From: Aminipila sp051883075
Lineage (GTDB): Bacteria > Bacillota > Clostridia > Peptostreptococcales > Anaerovoracaceae
Direction of reading: 5' to 3'
Assembly: GCA_051883075.1 (NCBI GenBank)
Contig: JBJETA010000016.1
Coordinates: forward strand, 1 to 23,018
Length of the DNA stretch: 23,018 nucleotides
Both the position numbers and the translations under genes were made by a program. Positions 1 through 6,933 of the stretch are shown here, in pieces; positions within the stretch are counted from its first letter, which is position 1; each line of letters opens with the position of its first letter. The notes beneath the pieces were generated by a model. The model worked only from the letters and a program-made list of their open reading frames with translations. It had not been told where the DNA came from and ran no database searches.

Positions 1-1619
1 CCGAGAATCTGCTGGATTTCCCATACATCAGGAGACTGGCTTCTGCCCATGACTGCGATGCGGATAACTGTACTTACATCTCCCACATGACCCTTATACT
101 GGTCAGGGTTTTTCTTATAATCCTTTGGTTTAGCGGCATAGCCGAGTTCAGTTGCAATGTTTCTGATTTTATCAAACCATGCAGACTGGTCGTCGTTGTG
201 GTCGTAGCTGTCAAGATAAGACTTTAAGATAGCCTTGGCATCTTCGTCACTTACGTTTTCAGGATTTGCATCCTCAATCTTGAAGTAGTCATCAAAGAAA
301 TAGCTGATAAATTCGAATATCTGCTTAGCATAGATTAAATCTTTTCTTGGCTTAGCGCCGTCTCTGCCTAAATCCAGAATCTTTTCGATATATTCTTCAT
401 GTCCTTCAAACAGATGTAAAATCTCAGGTTTAAACTCTCTTGCCCAGTCCTTCATAAATGTGCACAGCTCTGAAGCAGGAATTTTAACAAGTACGTCCTT
501 ACATATGTCGTTAAGCTTGTTAAGGTCAAACAATGCACCTGAGTTGCTCATTTTTTCAGTAGTAAATTCAAAATCCTCAATCGGAGCATCAGGGTTTTCC
601 ATACGCCATTCTTCAAAGTTTGAGTTTAAAATGGTGAGCAGGTATTCTCTGACAGCTGCAGGGTGGTATCCTTCGTTTCTGTAGTAATCAAGTGAAAGCT
701 CAGGATCCTTTCTTTTTGAAAGCTTTCTCTTGTTTCCTTCCTCATCAAGCTTCATAAGCTGTGCTGTATGACAGAACACAGGCATATCGAAACCAAGCTT
801 ATCGAAAAGCTCAACATGGATTGGCAGTGAAGGAAGCCATTCAGCACCTCTTACCACATGTGTAGTTCTCATGAAGTGATCATCCACGACATGTGCAAAG
901 TGATAGGTAGGTATGCCGTTTGCTTTAAGGATAACGACATCCTGATTGTTTTCCGGCATAGTCAGGATTCCCCTGATACCGTCATCAACTGAAATTGTGC
1001 GGATTTCTTCAGCAGGAAGTTCGTGGTTTCCGTCTGATTTCAACCTTACAACATAAGGAATGCCTTCTTTTATCTTGTTTTCTATTTCTTCAAGGGAAAG
1101 GTTTCTGTTTACCGCCCACTTGCCGTAAATACCGAAATTTTCTTTATTGGCTTCCTGCTTTGCGTGGATTTCCTCAAGTTCTTCGGCTGTAAGGAAACAA
1201 GGGTAAGCCTGTCCCTTCTTTACAAGCTCCTTTGCAAAGCATTGGTAAATTTCTGCACGCTGACTCTGATAGTAAGGACCGTAATCACCTATATGTCCGT
1301 CGATTGTAGCTCCTTCATCAAATTTTATATCAAAGAATCTGAGGGAATTGATGATAACATCAACAGCACCGTCAACATAACGCTTGTCGTCTGTATCTTC
1401 TATTCTCAGATAAAAAGTACCTCCGCTCTGATGTGCGAGCCTTTCATCAACAAAAGCACCGTAGAGGTTGCCCAGATGTATGAAACCTGTAGGACTCGGA
1501 CCAAGCCTTGTTACCTTTGCACCTTCAGGAAGCTTTCTTTCAGGGAAAATTTCCTCATAATAATCGGGTGTTCTGGTGATGTGCGGAAACAGCAGTTCAG
1601 CCAGTTTATTGTAATCCAT
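1..1619 (-). CDS. gltX: Glutamyl-tRNA synthetase, C-terminus outside window
   Basis: Class I aminoacyl-tRNA synthetase that charges tRNA-Glu with glutamate in the cytoplasm. The minus frame stays open from an ATG at 1619-1617 to the window edge, giving 539 codons with no stop. The ATP-binding signature reads GPSPTGFIHLGN (about residues 40-51, the HIGH-type motif), followed by LRIEDTD, which is typical of Glu/Gln synthetases. The KMSKS-type loop appears as KRKLSKRKDPE further on. Family members are about 480-560 residues, so only a few C-terminal residues may be missing. A GGAGG ribosome site (1629-1633 on the complement) supports the start. A terminator separates it from the upstream deacetylase gene, so it is probably transcribed alone. 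No T-box leader is visible in the 106-base gap. I could not decide from sequence alone whether it also charges tRNA-Gln. Confidence 0.95.
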   Translation of the reverse strand, partial: MDYNKLAELLFPHITRTPDYYEEIFPERKLPEGAKVTRLGPSPTGFIHLGNLYGAFVDERLAHQSGGTFYLRIEDTDDKRYVDGAVDVIINSLRFFDIKFDEGATIDGHIGDYGPYYQSQRAEIYQCFAKELVKKGQAYPCFLTAEELEEIHAKQEANKENFGIYGKWAVNRNLSLEEIENKIKEGIPYVVRLKSDGNHELPAEEIRTISVDDGIRGILTMPENNQDVVILKANGIPTYHFAHVVDDHFMRTTHVVRGAEWLPSLPIHVELFDKLGFDMPVFCHTAQLMKLDEEGNKRKLSKRKDPELSLDYYRNEGYHPAAVREYLLTILNSNFEEWRMENPDAPIEDFEFTTEKMSNSGALFDLNKLNDICKDVLVKIPASELCTFMKDWAREFKPEILHLFEGHEEYIEKILDLGRDGAKPRKDLIYAKQIFEFISYFFDDYFKIEDANPENVSDEDAKAILKSYLDSYDHNDDQSAWFDKIRNIATELGYAAKPKDYKKNPDQYKGHVGDVSTVIRIAVMGRSQSPDVWEIQQIL

Positions 1620-1671
1620 ATTTAATTTCCTCCATTTATTATTTATTAATTGTTTTATGTGATTTAAAGCT

Positions 1672-1711
1672 TAAAAATAAGGTCCGTTTCCCAAAAGGAG
1701 CAGAACCTTAT
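1672..1711 (-). terminator. Rho-independent terminator after the polysaccharide deacetylase
   Basis: Arms 1677-1683 (ATAAGGT) and 1705-1711 (ACCTTAT) pair over 7 bp. On the minus strand the hairpin is followed by a run of five T. It begins 15 bases past the deacetylase stop and separates that gene from gltX. The loop is large (21 bases) and contains a small inner TCC/GGA stem, so efficiency is uncertain. Confidence 0.65.
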
Positions 1712-1725
1712 CCTATTTTACCATA

Positions 1726-2646
1726 TTAGTCTACATAGTCAAATGCTACAGGCTTGACATCCTTGTCAAGAGCATGGAAAGTGTAGCCCTGGGAACGCAG
1801 TGTATCGATAATGTCCGAAAGCGCGGAAACAGTATCAAATTTATCGCTTGCGTCATGCAGCAGCACAATAGACTTATTGTTCTTCTGGACACCCGCAACC
1901 ACGTTGTTGTAAATCTGCTCAGAAGAAACGGTGCTGGTTGCATCATCAGCAGATACATTCCAATCGTAATAAGTATATCCTCTGCGGACCATTTCGGCTA
2001 TTGTCTGCTGGTAAACCGCTTTATTGTAGGAATTTACGCTGCCGCCGGGAAATCTGAATATTTCAGGCTTTACACCGGTGACCTGTTCAAGCATAAATGC
2101 GGTCTGTGCAAAATCATCCAGATAAGACTGGGTGGACTGATAAATTGTGGCATACTGGTGGCAGGTACTGTGAACGCCTATAGTATGTCCGTCCTGAAGC
2201 ATTCTTTTATATAGGTTCTGTGATTCGAGACTGTCACTGTAATTTATAAAAAAGGTAGCCCGGACATCCTTCTCTTTCAATATATCCAGAATCTGTGATG
2301 TCAGGCTCGAAGGCCCGTCATCAAAAGTGAGATATACGGATTTTGAAATATCATCTGCATATATGAAATCGTTGTCGATATTAAGCTGAGGGTAAAGGTC
2401 ATGATAAGGATAGGATGTCAGGTAATACTGGGACATTTTTTCCCGCTCAATCAAGACGGGATCATCACTGACAATCATTGACCCTACAGCATCAGGGTCA
2501 TCGGAAAGTCCGTTTGCAGCCAGTATTTTTTTCATGTTGCTGTTGCTTATGCCCATACAGATACAGCATATAATGGAAGAAATCACTAATACGGAAATAA
2601 TAATCAGAATTAAATGTTTATAGAAACGGACGCTTCCAAAATACAT
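1726..2646 (-). CDS. Membrane-anchored polysaccharide deacetylase (NodB domain)
   Basis: Predicted metal-dependent N- or O-deacetylase of the carbohydrate esterase 4 family, acting outside the cytoplasmic membrane, most plausibly on peptidoglycan. Residues about 11-32 are strongly hydrophobic with no cleavage or lipobox signal, so it is probably a signal anchor. The NodB domain covers about 100-295 and all five family motifs are visible: TFDDGPS with D109/D110, the metal-binding H159-S-T-C-H163, RFPGGS (198-203), YYDWNVSADD with W229, and VLLHD with H264. The 306-residue length fits PdaA/PgdA-like proteins. The start is backed by a strong AAGGGAGGT ribosome site. It is divergent from thrC and ends at its own terminator. 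Substrate (GlcNAc, MurNAc, or another glycan) cannot be told from sequence. Confidence 0.9.
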   Translation of the reverse strand: MYFGSVRFYKHLILIIISVLVISSIICCICMGISNSNMKKILAANGLSDDPDAVGSMIVSDDPVLIEREKMSQYYLTSYPYHDLYPQLNIDNDFIYADDISKSVYLTFDDGPSSLTSQILDILKEKDVRATFFINYSDSLESQNLYKRMLQDGHTIGVHSTCHQYATIYQSTQSYLDDFAQTAFMLEQVTGVKPEIFRFPGGSVNSYNKAVYQQTIAEMVRRGYTYYDWNVSADDATSTVSSEQIYNNVVAGVQKNNKSIVLLHDASDKFDTVSALSDIIDTLRSQGYTFHALDKDVKPVAFDYVD

Positions 2647-2692
2647 GGTGTACCTCCCTTAAAAGTCAGACTTAAATAAATAGTATATTAAA

Positions 2693-2701
2693 AGTATATC
2701 A
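2693..2701 (-). promoter_or_regulatory. Possible extended -10 promoter for the deacetylase
   Basis: Read on the minus strand this is TGATATACT, an extended -10 (TG, one base, TATACT). No good -35 box lies at the right distance, so this is a candidate only. It would give a leader of roughly 40 bases. Confidence 0.35.
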
Positions 2702-2833
2702 TAATCAGTATTTTCATACCACAAAAATAATTTTATTGACCTAAAAGCTTGAAAAAACTGGATTTTTATCGAAAATTACCGAATATCGTCGAAAAAAATT
2801 GGGTAAGGGGTACAAAATAATATATCTTAATTA

Positions 2834-2862
2834 TTGAAATATAACAAAAATTTTGATAAAAT
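2834..2862 (+). promoter_or_regulatory. Sigma-A promoter of thrC
   Basis: TTGAAA (2834-2839), a 17-base spacer and TAAAAT (2857-2862), with an extended TG at 2854-2855. The start of transcription would be near 2869, leaving a leader of about 70 bases. A second, weaker pair (TTGACA at 2884-2889, TGAAAT at 2907-2912) would start so close to the ribosome site that it is less likely. No T-box or riboswitch is seen in the leader. Confidence 0.65.
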
Positions 2863-2937
2863 TCACATTATCCATGAGAATATTTGACAATAATAAAGAG
2901 GAATTTTGAAATAAAAGGATAAAGGAGACTGAATAGC

Positions 2938-4413
2938 ATGAAATATGTAAGTACAAGAGGAAGTTTAAATGAAAAGACAGCAGCACAGGCAGTTATTCAG
3001 GGCATAGCTGAAGATAAGGGGCTTTATGTTCCCGTGGAATTCCCTTCATTACCATGCAGAGCAGAAGAACTGAAAGGAAAAAGCTATCAGGAGATTGCGT
3101 TTAAGGTTATTTCGGCTTTCTTTACGGACTATAGTGAAGAGGAAATGAAAAAATGTATTGAAGGCGCCTACGACAGCAAGTTTGAGAGCAGTGAGATAGC
3201 TCCGCTTGTCAAGGGCGGTGATACATACTTTTTAGAACTTTATCATGGAAAGACTGCGGCATTTAAAGATATGGCACTTTCTATACTGCCTTATCTGCTT
3301 ACGACTGCCATGAAAAAGGAAAAGGTGGATAAGAAGATATGCATTTTAACAGCAACATCGGGAGATACGGGAAAAGCGGCGCTTGAAGGCTTTGCGGATG
3401 TGGAAGGCACAGAAATTGTGGTCTTTTATCCAAAAGAGGGTGTCAGTCAGGTGCAGGAAAGGCAGATGACGACCCAGGAAGGCCAAAACACCCATGTGTA
3501 TGCGATAAAAGGAAATTTTGATGATGCGCAGACAGGTGTTAAGCGTATATTTAATGACGACAGCTTTGGGGAGAGCTTGGATAAAAAAGGCATAAGGCTG
3601 TCTTCCGCAAATTCAATAAATATAGGAAGACTTGTTCCTCAGGTGGCATACTATGTTTATGCATATGTAAAAATGCTGGAAAACGGAGCTGTAAAGCCGG
3701 GAGAAAAAATAAATGTTGTTGTGCCTACAGGAAACTTTGGAAACATACTGGCAGCATACTATGCGAAGCAGATGGGAATACCTGTTGGCAGGTTCATCTG
3801 CGCTTCAAATGAGAACAAGGTATTGACAGATTTCATACAAAAGGGTGTTTACGATATCCGAAGAGACTTTTATGTTACAAACTCACCGTCTATGGATATA
3901 TTGATTTCAAGCAATCTGGAAAGACTTCTCTATCATCTTTCCGGCGGTAATGCCGAAAAAATCAAAGAGCTTATGGAAAAGCTTGAAAAAGAAAAGCTGT
4001 ATACGGTTGATGAGAGCATTAAAAATGGCCTGAAAGATTTCTACGGCGGATTTGCCACAGTTGATGAAACTAATGAAACAATAGGCAAAATGTACGCAGA
4101 AAACGGATATCTGATGGATACGCACACAGCAGTCGCATACAAAGTATATGAAGATTACAGAAGAGAAACGAATGACGACACACCTACTGTTATTGCATCT
4201 ACGGCAAGTGCTTATAAGTTTGCAGACAGCGTTGCAAGGGCTGTAGGCCTAAAGGAAGAGACGGACGGATTCGCATATGTAAAGGCTCTGAATAAGAAAA
4301 CGGGAGTGAAAATTCCTGAAGGGTTGAAGAATCTGGAGAGCAAAGAAATAAGACATAAAGAGGTTATTGAGGTTTCGGATATGGCAGACGCTGTAAGCCG
4401 CTCTCTTTCTTAG
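2938..4413 (+). CDS. thrC: Threonine synthase
   Basis: PLP-dependent lyase that converts O-phosphohomoserine to threonine plus phosphate, the last step of threonine biosynthesis. The 491-residue length matches the long (E. coli/yeast-like) threonine synthase class. The N-terminal MKYVSTRG start and the HGKTAAFKDMA segment are family hallmarks; K110 in FKDM is the expected PLP-linked lysine. SGDTGKAALEG and the phosphate-cradling PTGNFGN loop are also present. AAAGGAG ends about 11 bases before the ATG. The gene stands alone between the divergent deacetylase and a tRNA. No hom or GHMP-type thrB lies nearby, which raises the question of which enzyme supplies phosphohomoserine (see the ApgM-family gene at 18048). 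Confidence 0.96.
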   Translation: MKYVSTRGSLNEKTAAQAVIQGIAEDKGLYVPVEFPSLPCRAEELKGKSYQEIAFKVISAFFTDYSEEEMKKCIEGAYDSKFESSEIAPLVKGGDTYFLELYHGKTAAFKDMALSILPYLLTTAMKKEKVDKKICILTATSGDTGKAALEGFADVEGTEIVVFYPKEGVSQVQERQMTTQEGQNTHVYAIKGNFDDAQTGVKRIFNDDSFGESLDKKGIRLSSANSINIGRLVPQVAYYVYAYVKMLENGAVKPGEKINVVVPTGNFGNILAAYYAKQMGIPVGRFICASNENKVLTDFIQKGVYDIRRDFYVTNSPSMDILISSNLERLLYHLSGGNAEKIKELMEKLEKEKLYTVDESIKNGLKDFYGGFATVDETNETIGKMYAENGYLMDTHTAVAYKVYEDYRRETNDDTPTVIASTASAYKFADSVARAVGLKEETDGFAYVKALNKKTGVKIPEGLKNLESKEIRHKEVIEVSDMADAVSRSLS

Positions 4414-4452
4414 AAAAGCGTAAAACTGAATAGGGCAACGAATAAAAAGAAC

Positions 4453-4481
4453 TTGAAATTTAATCTGTGCTATAGTATAAT
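4453..4481 (+). promoter_or_regulatory. Promoter of tRNA-Ser
   Basis: TTGAAA (4453-4458), exactly 17 bases, then a perfect TATAAT (4476-4481). Transcription would start near 4488, about 40 bases before the mature tRNA. The left arm of a 16-bp inverted repeat covers the 3' half of the -35 box and most of the spacer. Confidence 0.8.
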
Positions 4482-4513
4482 ACCTCTTGCGTGCGAAAGC
4501 ACAGATTAAATTT
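4456..4513 (+). repeat. Perfect 16-bp inverted repeat around the tRNA-Ser promoter
   Basis: Left arm AAATTTAATCTGTGCT (4456-4471) and right arm AGCACAGATTAAATTT (4498-4513) are exact complements, 26 bases apart. The -10 box lies between them. In RNA read through from thrC the arms would form a 16-bp hairpin followed by a T-rich stretch, so it may serve as the thrC terminator. In RNA started at the tRNA promoter only the right arm is present, and a small GTGC-GAAA-GCAC tetraloop hairpin (4491-4502) can form instead. It may equally be a protein-binding site. Confidence 0.8.
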
Positions 4514-4528
4514 GTTTAATATCTTTTT

Positions 4529-4616
4529 GGAGGATTGACCGAGTGGCTAAGGAGCTCGCCTGGAAAGCGAGTAAGGTGTAACAGCCCCGCGGGTTCGAGT
4601 CCCGTGTCCTCCGCCA
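4529..4616 (+). tRNA. tRNA-Ser (anticodon GGA)
   Basis: An 88-base cloverleaf with a 7-bp acceptor stem (GGAGGAT with GTCCTCC, the last pair T-G), discriminator G and an encoded CCA. The D arm contains GAGTGGCTAAGG and the anticodon stem is CTCGC/GCGAG around loop CTGGAAA, giving anticodon GGA for UCC/UCU codons. A long variable arm, as expected for serine, precedes the T arm with GGTTCGAGTCC. It is transcribed from its own promoter and followed at once by a strong hairpin terminator. Confidence 0.97.
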
Positions 4617-4621
4617 TGATT

Positions 4622-4668
4622 AAATCGTTTAAGGATTTGACAATTCAAGTCTTTAGGCGATTTTTTTA
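4622..4668 (+). terminator. Rho-independent terminator after tRNA-Ser
   Basis: A long stem of 19 pairs (4622-4640 with 4645-4663) closes on a CAAT loop. The outer six pairs (AAATCG/CGATTT) are perfect and the inner part has four G-T wobbles. Seven T follow from 4661. It begins six bases after the CCA. Confidence 0.88.
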
Positions 4669-4724
4669 TTTAAAAGGGAAAATTAAAGCTTCTGTGAGGT
4701 AAGAAGAAGGGTAGGGGAAATTAA

Positions 4725-6932
4725 GTGAATATTCAAAGAAAGAATTTGGGAGTTATATCTCTCAGCATATATGTTATTTTGATTCTGCTGTTTCTGTTAT
4801 TTGTTTCAGGTTTCTTTTCGGTAATGTCGGATAAGGTCTATGACGAAAGATGTACGCATCTTAACGAGATTAATGAAAAAGCATCACAGGTTCTGACTAC
4901 TGTGGGAGCATCAAACTGGGACCTTGTCTTGAACTACAGAAATCATATATACAGGCATGCTCCGAACACTGAAGAGGAGCTTGTAAAAACATTGAGAGAA
5001 TTCGAAGCCGACCTTGTGACTGAAGGAGTTTCCTTTGTGGCCTTTGATGATAATGTCAGATTTTATGATTCGGATGGAAATATAGGCAGATGGAGCGACC
5101 CTTCACTGCTGCTGGACGGAGCACCGGACAGGCAGATTCTGATAACGACTTTGCCGGGGCGGGAGCTTGATACGGAGCAGCTTGTGTTTCTGGCGAAAAT
5201 GCAGCAACCGGTAGAACTGGACGGAGGCAGGAGGATAACGCATCTTGCTCTGGTGCAGGAAATGGTGGAGCTCAAAGAAAAGTTGGACATTTCAGGGTTT
5301 GGAGATGAAAGCGGAGTATGCATAGTAAACGGAGACGGAGTGATGTTGTGTACTCCTGTCGGAAATGCATATTTCATGACCTCATATAATGTTCTTCAGA
5401 CTTTGGAAAAAGCAGAGTTCCTGCATGGGGGAAGCGCTGAGTATCTACGGGAAAGCATGGAGAAAAAGATTACAACAGCTATGGAACTTGAATATGATTC
5501 CGAAGCGTATTTTATATCTGTAACTTCTGTCATGGAGAGCGAAAACTGGTACATAATACTCCTTATACCTACAAGTGTATTAAGTGCGGGTATGGATTAT
5601 TACATGCATTTTGTCATTTTCTATTTTACAATTATTGCAGTCATATTGATTCTTTTTATTTCATTTACAATATTCATTGCTTTGAAGTTTAAATCACACC
5701 GTGAACTTATGGTACAGAAGGAGGAGGCAAATATCCTTTTAAATAAAGCTGCCGAAGAAGCCCGTGCCGCAAACCGTGCCAAGAGCGTGTTCCTGTCACA
5801 TATGTCACATGATATAAGAACACCGATAAACGGCATTATGGGCATGACGGAGATTGCCTTGAAGAATCAGGGTAATCCGGCAAAACAGGAGGACTGCCTG
5901 AAGAAAATCTGGAAGTCGTCACAGCATCTTTTGTCATTAATAAACAATGTGCTTGAAATGTCGAGAATAGAGAGCGGAAAGACGGAAATAAGCCGTGAGC
6001 CCATGAATATTTACAGCATTATAGACGAATGTGATGCCATAGTATGCGGACAACTCCAGAAAAGAGATATTTTATGGAAAAAAGAAATAGGAAATATTGA
6101 AAATCCAAACGTATTTGGAGATGAGCTTCATCTTAAACAGATTCTTGTAAATATACTTGGCAATGCTATTAAGTTTACTCCTGACGGGAAAAGCATATCC
6201 TTTAATGTGACACAGCTTCCTCTGAGGTCGTTTGCCGAAAAGGGGCAGGCAGCCTTCAGATTTGAGGTTACAGATCAGGGAATCGGCATGAGCGAAGATT
6301 TTCTGGAGCATATCTTTGATGCGTTTGCCCAGGAAGCAAATCCGGAGTATTGTGCCGAGATGAAGGGTACCGGTCTGGGTATGGCCATTACAAAGGAATT
6401 TGTTGACCTGATGGGAGGAACAATAAACGTAACAAGTCAACCGGGACAGGGGACTACTTTTGAAATTGCCCTGACCTTTGATATAAATACACAGGAATAT
6501 ACCTGCAGTAATGAAACGGAAGAAGTAATATCGCTGGAAGGCATGAGGCTGCTTCTTGTAGATGACAACGAGCTTAATGTTGAAATTTTTGAAGATTTTA
6601 TTGCAGGTAAGGGCATTATCCTGACAAAAGCAGAAAACGGAAAAGAGGCAGTTGAAATCTTTGAAGACTCACAGGAGGGTGAATTCGACCTGATACTTAT
6701 GGACATTATGATGCCTGTAATGGATGGGCTTGAAGCGGCGAGACGAATAAGAATGTCCGGGAAGAAAGATTCAGGTAGTGTACCGATTGTTGCCATGACC
6801 GCAAATGCTTTTGCTGAAGATATGGAAAAAACAAGGAAAGCAGGGATGAATGATCATCTCACAAAGCCTTTAAATGCCGCCAAAACGTTAAAATTGCTGG
6901 AACATTACGGTAAAAAGGAGAGAAAGCAATAA
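4725..6932 (+). CDS. Hybrid sensor histidine kinase with receiver domain
   Basis: Membrane sensor kinase of 735 residues. TM1 is at about 9-33, an extracellular sensing region at about 35-290, TM2 at about 293-320, then a coiled linker. The HisKA dimerisation box SHMSHDIRTP carries the phospho-acceptor H362. The ATPase domain shows N (NILGNAIKF), G1 (DQGIGM) and G2 (GTGLGMAI) boxes. A C-terminal receiver domain (about 607-730) has LLLVDDN, the phospho-accepting D660 in MDIMMP, the AMTA threonine motif and the LTKP lysine. Translation starts at GTG preceded by AGGGGAA; the next Met (M34) would remove TM1. The downstream ATG is one base after this stop, so the two genes are coupled. No DNA-binding output domain or Hpt protein is in the window. 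No clear promoter was found in the short gap after the tRNA terminator. Confidence 0.93.
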   Translation: MNIQRKNLGVISLSIYVILILLFLLFVSGFFSVMSDKVYDERCTHLNEINEKASQVLTTVGASNWDLVLNYRNHIYRHAPNTEEELVKTLREFEADLVTEGVSFVAFDDNVRFYDSDGNIGRWSDPSLLLDGAPDRQILITTLPGRELDTEQLVFLAKMQQPVELDGGRRITHLALVQEMVELKEKLDISGFGDESGVCIVNGDGVMLCTPVGNAYFMTSYNVLQTLEKAEFLHGGSAEYLRESMEKKITTAMELEYDSEAYFISVTSVMESENWYIILLIPTSVLSAGMDYYMHFVIFYFTIIAVILILFISFTIFIALKFKSHRELMVQKEEANILLNKAAEEARAANRAKSVFLSHMSHDIRTPINGIMGMTEIALKNQGNPAKQEDCLKKIWKSSQHLLSLINNVLEMSRIESGKTEISREPMNIYSIIDECDAIVCGQLQKRDILWKKEIGNIENPNVFGDELHLKQILVNILGNAIKFTPDGKSISFNVTQLPLRSFAEKGQAAFRFEVTDQGIGMSEDFLEHIFDAFAQEANPEYCAEMKGTGLGMAITKEFVDLMGGTINVTSQPGQGTTFEIALTFDINTQEYTCSNETEEVISLEGMRLLLVDDNELNVEIFEDFIAGKGIILTKAENGKEAVEIFEDSQEGEFDLILMDIMMPVMDGLEAARRIRMSGKKDSGSVPIVAMTANAFAEDMEKTRKAGMNDHLTKPLNAAKTLKLLEHYGKKERKQ

Positions 6933-6933
6933 A

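Noticed and set aside
2647..2937. T-box or riboswitch upstream of thrC
   Set aside because: No GGTGGNACC-like T-box antiterminator sequence and no terminator hairpin are visible before the gene; only promoter-like and 0A-like short motifs.
4637..4672. Perfect TTGACA as a possible -35 box for the hybrid kinase
   Set aside because: It lies in the stem of the tRNA terminator and no -10 box is found 16-19 bases downstream; the nearest AT-rich hexamer is 22 or more bases away.
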